Source of the DNA: CAINFV01 sp964409235
Lineage (GTDB): Bacteria > Chlamydiota > Chlamydiia > Chlamydiales > FEN-1388
Reading direction: 5' to 3'
Assembly (NCBI GenBank): GCA_964409235.1
Contig: CAYPCN010000018.1
Location: forward strand, 1 to 30,693
Length of the DNA stretch: 30,693 bases
Each line of letters opens with the position of its first letter. Within the stretch, counting starts at the first letter, position 1. A program made the position numbers and the translations under genes. Below the pieces are notes generated by a model that worked only from the letters and a program-made list of their open reading frames with translations, had not been told where the DNA came from and did no database searches. Shown here in pieces: positions 1-8,230 of this stretch.

Positions 1-50
1 GGCAATTCCTCCAGGTCCTCAAGGACTGGGGTTCCTTGCCGTCAATTTGA
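1..50 (+). CDS. 3' end of an upstream gene (partial, possibly an LptA/LptC-type protein)
   Basis: The third forward frame is open from the window edge and ends in TGA at 48-50, overlapping the ATG of lptB at 50 in a TGATG arrangement. Such stop/start overlaps are common between co-translated genes. Only about 15 residues are visible (ending ...KDWGSLPSI), too few to identify the family. In Chlamydiae the gene before this ABC ATPase is often an OstA/LptA-like periplasmic lipopolysaccharide transport protein, so that is the best guess from context. The second frame, which is lptB's own frame, is also open to the window edge, so a longer lptB cannot be fully excluded. Confidence 0.35.
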   Translation, partial: QFLQVLKDWGSLPSI

Positions 51-775
51 TGAACGAAGGACTGTACGTTTCCAATCTTGTAAAATCCTATGGCAATCGC
101 CGCGTAGTCAACGATTTGTCACTTCAGGTCGCGTCAGGTGAGGTCGTAGGACTTCTCGGCCCTAACGGCGCTGGGAAAACAACGGCCTTCTACATGATCA
201 TCGGCCTCGTTAAGCCAGATGCCGGGAAGGTCATGTTCAACGGCACAGATATCACCGCTCTTCCCATCCACTGCCGTTCACGACTTGGCCTTGGATACCT
301 CCCTCAAGAGCCATCGGTATTCAGAGACCTGACGGTGGAGCAAAACCTGCTCACCGTTCTCGAAGCTATCGAGCACGACATGGACGCCATCCACAGCCAA
401 AAAGAGACGCTCCTCAATGAACTTGGCCTCTCCCCATTCGCAACAAGAAAAGCACTGACGCTCTCAGGGGGGGAGCGCCGACGTCTTGAAATCGCTCGCG
501 CCCTGGCCACAAATCCTCGGTGTCTCATGCTCGATGAGCCTTTTGCCAATATCGACCCTCTGGCCATTGCGGATCTCAAATTGATGATCCAACTGCTCAA
601 AGACAAGGGCATCTCTGTGCTGATCACTGATCACAACGCTCGGGAACTCGTTTCCGTCGTAGATAGGGGATACCTCGTCGCCGACGGCATTCTGTTGAGC
701 TCTGGCACAGCATCGGAGCTCCTCGCCGATGCACAGGCTAGAACGCGATACTTCGGAGAGGATTTCACGGTATAA
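50..775 (+). CDS. lptB: LptB, ATPase of the lipopolysaccharide export ABC transporter
   Basis: Cytoplasmic ATPase that powers extraction of lipopolysaccharide from the inner membrane together with LptF/LptG. The 241-residue protein is a complete single ABC cassette: Walker A GPNGAGKT (residues 37-44), Q-loop Gln86, signature LSGGE (138-142), Walker B CLMLDEPF (158-165) and switch His195 in ITDHN. Its length equals the LptB norm of about 240 residues, and the SGGERRRLEIARAL stretch is characteristic of LptB among ABC ATPases. ATG at 50 is chosen because it overlaps the upstream stop; a TTG at 47 would add one residue. No clear Shine-Dalgarno is seen, consistent with translational coupling. The next gene follows after 14 bases on the same strand, so the two may share a transcript. 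Confidence 0.92.
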   Translation: MNEGLYVSNLVKSYGNRRVVNDLSLQVASGEVVGLLGPNGAGKTTAFYMIIGLVKPDAGKVMFNGTDITALPIHCRSRLGLGYLPQEPSVFRDLTVEQNLLTVLEAIEHDMDAIHSQKETLLNELGLSPFATRKALTLSGGERRRLEIARALATNPRCLMLDEPFANIDPLAIADLKLMIQLLKDKGISVLITDHNARELVSVVDRGYLVADGILLSSGTASELLADAQARTRYFGEDFTV

Positions 776-789
776 ACGGCGATGGGCAT

Positions 790-1788
790 ATGGGAAAACA
801 GTTTGTATATACTGACATTGTGTTTGGCACGCACACCATCACAGAACCTGTCATCGTGGATCTCGTGGCAAGTCCTCCTCTTCAACGGCTAGCACACATC
901 GACCAAGCCGGGTACTCCCATCCGTTCTTCCCACATCAACGTCGGCATACTCGCCTTGAGCACTCGCTCGGCGTCTACCTGCTGCTCAAGCAGTATGGTG
1001 CCTCTCTCGAAGAGCAAATAGCAGGGCTCATCCACGATGTCTCCCATGCTGCCTTCTCGCATTGCGTCGACTATGCTCTTGAAGATAGTGAAGCAGGGAA
1101 GACACAGGCCCATCAGGACAATATCTTTGAGGAATACGTCAGGCGGTCGTCAATCCCTCAGATTTTGGCAGATCATGGCGTACAGGTCGACCTCATCCTC
1201 GATGACCGGCGGTTCCCTCTCAAAGAACAGCCTCTTCCTTGTCTATGCGCTGATCGCATCGACTACTCATTTCGGTCTGCTCTCACATCCAACATGGGGA
1301 CGCCTCAGGGGATTCACGCGTTGATCCAGAACCTTGCGACTAATGGGCATGATTGGTTCTTTCGTACCCAGGCTGCAGCTCAGGAGTTCGCCACACTCTT
1401 TTCTCACCTCAACGCCGTGTTATGGAGCGGCCTTCCTTCTGCCGCCATGTTCAGAACCGTTGGCGACTGCCTCCGGTACGCGTGTCGTCAACAATACCTT
1501 TGCTATCAAGATTTTTATGGAACTGATCAGAGTGTTCTAGAGAAGATCCGAGACCATCTGCCCACAGATTCTCATCTTCAGCTGTTATACGACAGGATGA
1601 ATACTATCATCTCATTTGCTGAAGATCCGTTGCAGAGGGAACCCCCAACGTTTTGCAAGTCGCGCGCGGTCGACCCTCTCTGCCTTCACCACGGGGAGCT
1701 GGTCCGACTATCACAGATCGATCCATCGTGGGCTGCGACATGTATGAAAGAATTGCGGCACAAGGCATATTTCCTTCGTTTTGTGTAA
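790..1788 (+). CDS. HD-superfamily metal-dependent phosphohydrolase
   Basis: A 332-residue cytoplasmic protein with the HD-domain metal site: RLEHSLGVY (His58), LIHDVSHAAFSH (His82-Asp83, His91) and a later Asp155 in CADRIDY. The arrangement matches the dGTPase/SpoT-like branch usually annotated COG1078, whose members hydrolyse nucleotides or related phosphoesters; the substrate cannot be read from sequence. No membrane segment or signal peptide is evident. It lies 14 bases downstream of lptB on the same strand and may be co-transcribed, without an obvious functional link. The next gene starts about 120 bases downstream after an inverted repeat. Family membership is confident; biochemical activity is not established. 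Confidence 0.8.
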   Translation: MGKQFVYTDIVFGTHTITEPVIVDLVASPPLQRLAHIDQAGYSHPFFPHQRRHTRLEHSLGVYLLLKQYGASLEEQIAGLIHDVSHAAFSHCVDYALEDSEAGKTQAHQDNIFEEYVRRSSIPQILADHGVQVDLILDDRRFPLKEQPLPCLCADRIDYSFRSALTSNMGTPQGIHALIQNLATNGHDWFFRTQAAAQEFATLFSHLNAVLWSGLPSAAMFRTVGDCLRYACRQQYLCYQDFYGTDQSVLEKIRDHLPTDSHLQLLYDRMNTIISFAEDPLQREPPTFCKSRAVDPLCLHHGELVRLSQIDPSWAATCMKELRHKAYFLRFV

Positions 1789-1798
1789 AACGCCATGT

Positions 1799-1828
1799 GC
1801 GATGTGCCTTTTTGAGGAGACACATCGC
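1799..1828 (+). terminator. inverted repeat after the HD gene, possible weak terminator
   Basis: GCGATGTG at 1799-1806 is perfectly complementary to CACATCGC at 1821-1828, giving an 8-bp stem with a 14-base loop directly downstream of the HD gene stop. The 3' side has no T-tract, so this is at best a weak or Rho-assisted terminator, or an mRNA 3'-end stabiliser. Confidence 0.3.
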
Positions 1829-1911
1829 CTGGCTTATATAAAGATATATGCTCACGACTCGGCCAGTACGGGGTGGAGGAGCATGACTATGCACGAGTAA
1901 AGAGGTACTCT

Positions 1912-2727
1912 ATGATGATCCATCGCTCTGTTTTTACTGTTGGCAACCACAGCCGTGAAAAACTCTTTGACTATGGCGTTATCCAGACAGACCAGTATAT
2001 TCCCGAGCGCAATTGGGTGAAGATGTCTTTCTGCTATCCCCTCCGAGATCCCAAAGAATTGTCTCGGGTAACGGCGCTTGTCCTCGACCGCTTCAGCCAA
2101 TTTGACGCCAAACTCGTCGTTGACCCCTTAACGGATGGCGCCGCGTGGTTTATGTACGGGGGCGTATATGAAACAGGGGCGCCATTTGCTTCTGCCATCA
2201 CTGTCGGAGCGAACAAAGCACGCGCTCTCTTTGAGAGCCTTGTGAGCCATGGGGAAATGTCGGAGGAGGAGAGACAGAACTGCGACGATGCAGTACAGAG
2301 GCTTGACAGAGCCTATGCACGATCACTACGAGTCAATGACGCACTCTCTCTCGCACAAAAAACATGCATTCAGTCCAGAATTCGACCGTACCTTCTTGCT
2401 TTTAGTGAGGGATGCAGCACCCTCCAGCGATACGAAGCAGTCAGGAGGCACTCTCGGTGCGTAGAGGCTATGAAGTACTACGCCAAGCTGTTGCTCGATC
2501 CTCCTCCTGTTCTAGGGAGTATGAGAAATTCTCTGCAGACACTTCTCCACAAACAATTTTTCCCATTGTATGGGGAAGGGACAAAGTCAGAGAAATATTA
2601 CGATGCCATGAATGCCATAGCACATGTCTATGCCGGATTGGCCAATCTAGAAGGCGAGCTCGACCGCTTGGGGGGGACCGTTCCTTCATTACCGGCAGTG
2701 CAGGATGCTGTTGACGAGCTTTTGTGA
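1912..2727 (+). CDS. hypothetical protein, 271 aa, family not recognised
   Basis: I do not recognise this protein. It is soluble-looking, with no signal peptide or strong membrane segment. The N-terminal half (from MMIHRSVFTVGN) contains beta-rich stretches and a glycine/tyrosine-rich patch (WFMYGGVYETGAPFAS), and the C-terminal half is predicted mostly helical with many charged residues. The open frame extends upstream to GTG 1873, but ATG 1912 has the better ribosome site (AAAGAGG at about 1899-1905, 7 bases upstream) and is chosen. It is convergent with ndk, with a nested inverted repeat between them. The long intact frame and base composition like its neighbours argue that it is a real gene. 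It may be a lineage-specific chlamydial protein. Confidence 0.7.
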   Translation: MMIHRSVFTVGNHSREKLFDYGVIQTDQYIPERNWVKMSFCYPLRDPKELSRVTALVLDRFSQFDAKLVVDPLTDGAAWFMYGGVYETGAPFASAITVGANKARALFESLVSHGEMSEEERQNCDDAVQRLDRAYARSLRVNDALSLAQKTCIQSRIRPYLLAFSEGCSTLQRYEAVRRHSRCVEAMKYYAKLLLDPPPVLGSMRNSLQTLLHKQFFPLYGEGTKSEKYYDAMNAIAHVYAGLANLEGELDRLGGTVPSLPAVQDAVDELL

Positions 2728-2771
2728 TGCCAATGGCGATGTAGGGAACAGTTCCCGGAAATGCGGCATCA
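2725..2771. terminator. nested inverted repeat between convergent genes
   Basis: TGATGCC (2725-2731) pairs with GGCATCA (2765-2771), and inside it GGGAAC-A-GTTCCC (2744-2756) forms a second perfect 6-bp hairpin. The element overlaps the stop of the 271-aa gene and faces the end of ndk, the expected place for a shared bidirectional terminator. No T-tract follows in either direction, so function is inferred from position only. Confidence 0.3.
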
Positions 2772-2797
2772 CACTCAGCTCGTGTAGGCGCCGCTCT

Positions 2798-3235
2798 TCA
2801 CCTGGCGAAAATCTCCCTCTCGCCAAAGAAAAAGCCGATTTCCACCTTTGCTGTTTCTGGAGCGTCAGAGCCGTGGACAATATTGCGCTCGATTCTGTCG
2901 CCAATATCCTGTGCAAAATCTCCACGGATCGTGCCAGGAAGCGCTTTTCGGGGATCGGTCGCGCCCATGACTTCGCGATTTTTTAGAATGGCATTTTCGC
3001 CTTCCAAGACCATGGCCAAAAGTGGTCCACTCGTGATGAAGGAGACAAGCGTTTCGAAGAAATGCTTGCCTGTATGCACGGCATAAAAGCGCTCTGCCTC
3101 ATCACGCGTTAGGCGAATCATCTTTGCTGCTACGACTTTCAAGCCTGCTTGCTCTAAACGAGCCACCACGGCGCCAATACTGTTTTTTTTCACAGCATCT
3201 GGCTTGACCATGGATAATGTGCGTTCAATTGTCAT
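2798..3235 (-). CDS. ndk: nucleoside diphosphate kinase
   Basis: Transfers the gamma phosphate from ATP to nucleoside diphosphates through a phosphohistidine, balancing cytoplasmic NTP and dNTP pools. The 145-residue protein is full length for the family: N-terminal ERTLSMVKPDAV with the ATP-contacting Lys11, the GATDP loop, and the active-site signature NIVHGSD with His121 as the phosphorylated residue. An AGAGGAAG ribosome-binding sequence lies just upstream of the ATG at 3235. It is transcribed alone on the minus strand, divergent from efp and convergent with the 271-aa gene. No deviation from the family is visible. Confidence 0.96.
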   Translation of the reverse strand: MTIERTLSMVKPDAVKKNSIGAVVARLEQAGLKVVAAKMIRLTRDEAERFYAVHTGKHFFETLVSFITSGPLLAMVLEGENAILKNREVMGATDPRKALPGTIRGDFAQDIGDRIERNIVHGSDAPETAKVEIGFFFGEREIFAR

Positions 3236-3302
3236 ATCTTCCTCTGGTTTGGGAAAAGATATGATATACGATGCTCGTGGTAATTTCTAGAGCCATTTGC
3301 TC

Positions 3303-3332
3303 GTGACACGAACCACGCAGAGAGAGTATAGT
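3303..3332 (+). promoter_or_regulatory. sigma-70-type promoter for efp-epmA
   Basis: GTGACA (3303-3308, 5 of 6 to the -35 consensus), an 18-base spacer and TATAGT (3327-3332, 5 of 6 to the -10). The predicted start near 3339 leaves a leader of about 40 bases before the efp ATG at 3378, with AAAGG at 3364-3368 as ribosome site. This is one of the best consensus matches in the window. Confidence 0.55.
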
Positions 3333-3377
3333 GATGGACTGTTTCCATCTTCACCACCAACCCAAAGGTTTTAATGT

Positions 3378-3944
3378 ATGGTACAGGTAAGCACGAGTGA
3401 AATGCGACCTGGCATGAAAGTAGAAATTGACGGACAGCCGTACACCATTATCAATAACGAGTTTGTCAAGCCCGGAAAAGGGCAAGCCTTCAACCGGCTG
3501 AAAGTGAAACACTTGATGACAGGGCGAGTCATTGAACGCGTTCTCAAGTCCGGTGAAAAGTTGGATATGGCCGATGTCGTCGAAACAGCGATGCGCATGG
3601 TCTATCGAGAAGCCGACGGCGCTGTCTTCATGGATGACACTACGTATGAGCAAACCCATATTTCAAGGGAATGTATCGGAGAAACCAACGTATGGCTCAA
3701 AGAAGATCTGGTCTATACGGTCGTCTTCTACAACAATCAGCCTGTCAGCGTGCAGCCGCCGACATTTTTGGAGTTAACAATCGTGGAAACAGCTCCTGGA
3801 TCGCGCGGAGACACCGTTTCAGGGCGTGTTCTTAAGCCGGCGGTCTTGGAAACAGGCGCCAAAGTGCAGATACCGATCTTCGTCAACCAAGGCGAGAAGA
3901 TCAAAGTGGATACCCGCACCAGCGAATATGTCAGCCGAGTCTAA
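3378..3944 (+). CDS. efp: translation elongation factor P
   Basis: EF-P binds between the P and E sites of the ribosome and relieves stalling at consecutive prolines. The 188-residue protein is the normal family length and carries the three beta-barrel domains. The domain I loop is KPGKGQAF with Lys34, the residue that is beta-lysylated in E. coli, and domain III carries the GDTVSGR-type motif. AAAGG lies 9 bases upstream of the start. The next gene, epmA, encodes the enzyme that modifies this lysine and overlaps the efp 3' end by 17 bases, so the pair is almost certainly co-expressed. Chlamydiae can have a second EF-P elsewhere; this copy is the one linked to the modification gene. Confidence 0.96.
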   Translation: MVQVSTSEMRPGMKVEIDGQPYTIINNEFVKPGKGQAFNRLKVKHLMTGRVIERVLKSGEKLDMADVVETAMRMVYREADGAVFMDDTTYEQTHISRECIGETNVWLKEDLVYTVVFYNNQPVSVQPPTFLELTIVETAPGSRGDTVSGRVLKPAVLETGAKVQIPIFVNQGEKIKVDTRTSEYVSRV

Positions 3945-4875
3945 TGTCGTCAGAGCAAAACTATCGCGCCGTGCCGAAGCGTTGGCGTTGGCACGGTTGT
4001 TTTTTGCAGAGCGAGGGATCGTGGAAGTGGACTGTCTCGCTTTGACGACGAAAGCCCCCACCGATGTCAATATTGACCTCTTCTCCACCTTCTCGCCAAT
4101 CCACGGACGTCGGTTCCTGTTTTCGAGTCCTGAATTCCCTATGAAACGCCTCCTCAGCGCAGGCTCTGGCGACATTTTCTACCTTGGCCATGTATGGCGC
4201 CATGAGGATGCTGGCGATCGCCATTCGCCGGAGTTTCTGCTCGCAGAGTGGTATCGCATCGGCATCTCATTTGCGGAGATCATAGATGAAACCATCGAAT
4301 TTGTTGGGAGATTCATCGGGAACCACCCGACGCGATTCGTATCCTATAGAGAAGCCTTTCAGCGCTATGCTTCCCTCGATCCCTTCACGGCTTCCTTAGA
4401 GGAGCTACAAGCTGCGTGTTCCCATGTCCAAGGATACCCCCTTGAACATAGTTCGCGCGACGATCTTCTCAACCTCATCTTAGCGCTAAAAGTCGAGCCT
4501 GCGTTCGACCCGCATGAGATCACTCTTCTCTACCATTACCCAGCCTCCCAGGCAGCCCTCGCACGCCATACAGAAGAGGAGGGTCACATGGTGGCTGAGC
4601 GGTTTGAGATCTACTGCCAAGGGCTGGAGCTGGCCAATGGCTACCACGAGCTTGCCGACCCTAACGAGCAGAAGACGAGATTTTTGGCTGACAATGCTGT
4701 CCGCCGTCACAGGGGAAAGGAAGAATACCCTATCGACGATCGGTTCCTTCTCGCCTTAGAACGGGGGTTGCCCGATTGCTGCGGTGTTGCCGTTGGCGTC
4801 GATCGGCTGCTCATGCTCCGCGAACAAGCGTCGTCGATCGGCGACGTCATGCCAATGGCGTGGGAGTGTTCGTAA
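3928..4875 (+). CDS. epmA: EpmA (GenX/PoxA), elongation factor P--(R)-beta-lysine ligase
   Basis: A lysyl-tRNA synthetase catalytic-domain paralogue that activates (R)-beta-lysine with ATP and attaches it to the conserved lysine of EF-P. The 315 residues correspond to the class II synthetase core without an anticodon-binding domain, close to the roughly 325 residues of the E. coli enzyme. Class II motif 2 is seen as VWRHED...HSPEFLLAEWYR (residues 89-110) and motif 3 as GVAVGVDRLLML near residue 290. The frame is open back to 3826, inside efp, but ATG 3928 gives the family N-terminus and a 17-base overlap with efp. EpmB (the lysine aminomutase that makes beta-lysine) is not in this window. 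The gene is convergent with mfd, 18 bases away. Confidence 0.88.
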   Translation: MSAESNVVRAKLSRRAEALALARLFFAERGIVEVDCLALTTKAPTDVNIDLFSTFSPIHGRRFLFSSPEFPMKRLLSAGSGDIFYLGHVWRHEDAGDRHSPEFLLAEWYRIGISFAEIIDETIEFVGRFIGNHPTRFVSYREAFQRYASLDPFTASLEELQAACSHVQGYPLEHSSRDDLLNLILALKVEPAFDPHEITLLYHYPASQAALARHTEEEGHMVAERFEIYCQGLELANGYHELADPNEQKTRFLADNAVRRHRGKEEYPIDDRFLLALERGLPDCCGVAVGVDRLLMLREQASSIGDVMPMAWECS

Positions 4876-4893
4876 CTCTCCCGGCGCTGCCCT

Positions 4894-7800
4894 TCAGCCC
4901 GCTTCCCTGTGTTCTTCGCGGTTGAAGGCCCGAGAGCTGCTCTCCTCGCTTTGCTGCTGAAGAGTGTCGAGAACTTTTTTCTCAAATTCGTCGGGCGTCT
5001 TCGGCCTTGACATGAGAATGCGATTGGAGAGGCTCTTCTCTCCTGTTTTCCGCTCTAGAACGAGGGAGTGCGCTTCTACTTTGATGAGGGTGAATCCCTT
5101 GTGCGCTCCGGCAACTTTCGCGCGTGTGGTCGCTACGAGCCATTGCGCCTGCTCTGGGAGCGCGCCGAAGCGGTCTTCGAGCTCTTTAGCAATAGTGCTC
5201 ACCTCGTCGAGCGATTTTGCCTCTCCGAACCTCTGGTAGAATTCCATGCGCAGGGAGACTTCGTTGACATAGGAATCAGGAAGGCGAGCATCATAGGGCG
5301 TTTCTATACGAGTGTCGATCGTCCAGCTTGGCGCCTTCCCTTGGAGAGATTCAACCGTGCGCTTCAGCAGCTTACAGTACAGATGAAAGCCGATGGCCGC
5401 CACGTTGCCAGACTGCTCCGTGCCAAGAATATCCCCCGCTCCTCGTATTTCAAGGTCGCGCATGGCCACCTTGAGCCCGCCGCCATAGCCTCCTGCCTGC
5501 GCGATAGCTTCGATACGCTTTCGCGCTACCTCGGAGAGCATTCTCTTCGCAGGGAGTAGGAAGTACGCATAAGCACGGCGATTCCATCGCCCGACGCGGC
5601 CACGCAGCTGGTATAGGTCGGCAATCCCAAATTGATCAGCACGGTCGACGATGATGGTGTTGGCATTGGGAATGTCAATCCCATTTTCAACGATAGACGT
5701 CGCGACGAGGATGTCGATATCTCCTCGCTTGAAAGCGTGGAAGACAAGATCCAGCTCCTCGGAGCTCATCTGCCCGTGGGCAACGGCGATGCGCGCTCGC
5801 GGAAGAAGCTTTTTGATGCGGTCCGCAGATTCAAAGATGCTTTCCACGCGATTGTGAATAAAAAATGCTTGGCCGCCACGGTTCAACTCGCGGAAGAATG
5901 CGCTTTGGATGATATCGTCAGAGGGCTCGCAGACAACGGTTTTGATCGGAAGGCGGTCGTGAGGTGGTGTGCTGATGGTGGAAAGATCGCGGGCGCTGAT
6001 GAGGGACATGTAGAGAGTCCTAGGGATAGGAGTGGCGGACAGCGTTAGGCAGTCGACGCCCTCTTTGACGATCTTCAGTTGTTCTTTTGCTCTGACGCCA
6101 AACCGCTGCTCTTCATCGATGATGATAAGCCCTAAGTCTTTGAACGAAACATCCTTTTGAAGTAGCCTGTGGGTGCCAATAATAATATCGACCTGCCCTG
6201 ATGCTATCTCTTGGAGGGTCTGACGGTTTTGCTTTGGCGTTGAAAATCGCGAGAGCACGCCGACTTTGATCCCAAAAGGACTGGTGCGGTCCACAAAATT
6301 TTCGTAGTGCTGGAGCGCTAAGACTGTCGTTGGCGCTAGGAGCGCAACTTGTTTACCACCATCGGTCACGGCTTTGAAGGCAGCACGCATCGCCACCTCT
6401 GTCTTCCCATACCCTACATCTCCACAGACAAGGCGGTCCATCGCTTTTGTTGAGCACATATCACCCTTAATATCGGCGATCGTCTTCAGCTGATCTTCTG
6501 TCTCAGTATACGGAAATTCCGCCTCAAAAAGCTGCATAGTAAGCCCATCTTTCTGAAACGCGAAGCCCCCCTTGATCACCCGAGTGGCCTGAATGCGAAG
6601 AAGGTCAGAAGCATAGCCAAGGATGGCCCGCTCTGTATCTTCTCGAAGGCGCTTCCAACGGTTTGTGCCAAGCGTGTGAAGCTTGGGTGCCTCATCGCCG
6701 CCACCGACATACTTGCTGATCAGATGAGCCTGGGTCAGCGGCACATACAGCTTTGCCCTCTCAGCATATTCCAGGACGAAAAACTCCTGTTCGCGACCGT
6801 AGACATCCGGGCGTCGCTCGACACCGCAAAATTTGCCGAGGCCGTGGTGGAAATGGACGACCACATCTCCTGGCTGCACGTCAAAGGCATCGTACTCGGT
6901 GACAAGCGATGTCATCCTGCGGGTATCGCGGCGGACGGTCGTCCGCCCTGTGACCTCCGCCGTGGCAAAGAACACCTCATTGGTGTCAGCACGCGCAAAG
7001 CCAGCCGAGAGATACCCCTCTTTCATCGCAACAGTAGGGGAGATCTCTCCGCCGCGATCCTGAATCTTCTTCTTGAGCCATTCGAGCTCAACCAACGACT
7101 GTACGATGATAGTGTGTGGACTTTTCTGCTGGGTCTGAAGAAAACAATCGAGGAGAGCCTCGCCCTCAGGGGTTGTTTTGAGAAGGCACTGTTCTTCGTA
7201 ATACTCCGGCAGCGTTCGAAACGGATGGTTGATTCTATCAGCGGTGAACTCTCGTTGAAACATCGAAAACTGAACGGTTTCCGCCTCTCCTTGAAGTCCG
7301 TATCCCATCCTAGACCCACATCTTGTGACATGGGTGAGGGCTTCTAGCGAGACATAGCTAAAGGCTAGTATCTGATGGCGGACGAGAGCGTCTAGCCATT
7401 CTTCCACGCCCAAAAACACCTTTGATTTCACCCCTCCTTGGGACACGAGGGCAGCATACCGATCTTCTAGTCGCTCGAGGTCGTCGAGAATGATGAGCGT
7501 ATCAGCGGGCAGCAGGTCAAAGATCGTCGCTAGGTCTCTCTCTGCTGCTGTCTCCAGCATTTCGAGCTCTTTCCCCGAAGTGATGACAACACTATCGGTG
7601 TGTTCTCTGCTTCTTTGTGAGAGGGGATCGTACCAACGTATGGAGTCGACAGCATCGCCGAAAAAATCGATACGGACAGGCGATGACTCCGTGACTGGGA
7701 AGAGATCCACAATGCCACCGCGAATCGCAAATTCTCCTTTTTCAACGGCCACTGGACAGCGGGTGTATCCCATGAGCGCAAGGTGCTGTGCGAAGACGTC

Positions 7801-8226
7801 GAAGGGCAGCTCGTCCCCTTTGCGTATTGTCAGCAGGCTTTCCTTCAATACCTTTTCAGAGAGCACTCTGTGGAGCGATGCTTGCAGGCTGCTGATAATA
7901 ATACTGGGCGCTGTGCGATGGATAATGGTGTGCAGGGCCTTCTGGCGCACTCCTACGATGTCAGCACTTGGCGCCACACGCTCTGAGGGTAATGTCTCCC
8001 AGGACGGGAGCTCAAGAGGAGGAACGGTGACAAAAAACTCAACATTCTGGAGAAGGCGCGACTCCTCCTGCCCTTCTCCGGTGAGGATGAGAATATTTCT
8101 CCCTGAAAGACGAAAAGCCTCTGCTATCAGGAACGCTTTCATGGGAGTTTCAAGGCGTTCGAACGCCAAACACTTTCCGGCCTGTATGCTCGATGCAAAC
8201 CTTTCGTCAAATGAGTGTGAGGTCAT
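4894..8226 (-). CDS. mfd: Mfd, transcription-repair coupling factor
   Basis: A double-stranded DNA translocase that removes RNA polymerase stalled at lesions and recruits UvrA. The protein is 1110 residues, within the family range (about 1085-1150). It has a UvrB-like N-terminal region including the region that contacts UvrA, then the RNA-polymerase-interacting domain, then a RecG-like helicase core: Walker A GDVGYGKT (602-609, Lys608), DEEQ box (704-707), LSATPIPRT, and the C-terminal helicase half with GRVGRW. The C-terminal TRCF domain is present. The frame extends upstream into alaS to 8259, but ATG 8226 is preferred: it lies 4 bases after the alaS stop, giving a tight two-gene operon. 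Long antisense open frames within it are shadows. Confidence 0.96.
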   Translation of the reverse strand: MTSHSFDERFASSIQAGKCLAFERLETPMKAFLIAEAFRLSGRNILILTGEGQEESRLLQNVEFFVTVPPLELPSWETLPSERVAPSADIVGVRQKALHTIIHRTAPSIIISSLQASLHRVLSEKVLKESLLTIRKGDELPFDVFAQHLALMGYTRCPVAVEKGEFAIRGGIVDLFPVTESSPVRIDFFGDAVDSIRWYDPLSQRSREHTDSVVITSGKELEMLETAAERDLATIFDLLPADTLIILDDLERLEDRYAALVSQGGVKSKVFLGVEEWLDALVRHQILAFSYVSLEALTHVTRCGSRMGYGLQGEAETVQFSMFQREFTADRINHPFRTLPEYYEEQCLLKTTPEGEALLDCFLQTQQKSPHTIIVQSLVELEWLKKKIQDRGGEISPTVAMKEGYLSAGFARADTNEVFFATAEVTGRTTVRRDTRRMTSLVTEYDAFDVQPGDVVVHFHHGLGKFCGVERRPDVYGREQEFFVLEYAERAKLYVPLTQAHLISKYVGGGDEAPKLHTLGTNRWKRLREDTERAILGYASDLLRIQATRVIKGGFAFQKDGLTMQLFEAEFPYTETEDQLKTIADIKGDMCSTKAMDRLVCGDVGYGKTEVAMRAAFKAVTDGGKQVALLAPTTVLALQHYENFVDRTSPFGIKVGVLSRFSTPKQNRQTLQEIASGQVDIIIGTHRLLQKDVSFKDLGLIIIDEEQRFGVRAKEQLKIVKEGVDCLTLSATPIPRTLYMSLISARDLSTISTPPHDRLPIKTVVCEPSDDIIQSAFFRELNRGGQAFFIHNRVESIFESADRIKKLLPRARIAVAHGQMSSEELDLVFHAFKRGDIDILVATSIVENGIDIPNANTIIVDRADQFGIADLYQLRGRVGRWNRRAYAYFLLPAKRMLSEVARKRIEAIAQAGGYGGGLKVAMRDLEIRGAGDILGTEQSGNVAAIGFHLYCKLLKRTVESLQGKAPSWTIDTRIETPYDARLPDSYVNEVSLRMEFYQRFGEAKSLDEVSTIAKELEDRFGALPEQAQWLVATTRAKVAGAHKGFTLIKVEAHSLVLERKTGEKSLSNRILMSRPKTPDEFEKKVLDTLQQQSEESSSRAFNREEHREAG

Positions 8227-8230
8227 ACTC

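Noticed and set aside
5632..6048. 138-codon antisense frame within mfd
   Set aside because: Lies opposite the conserved helicase motifs, so base composition is explained by mfd alone.
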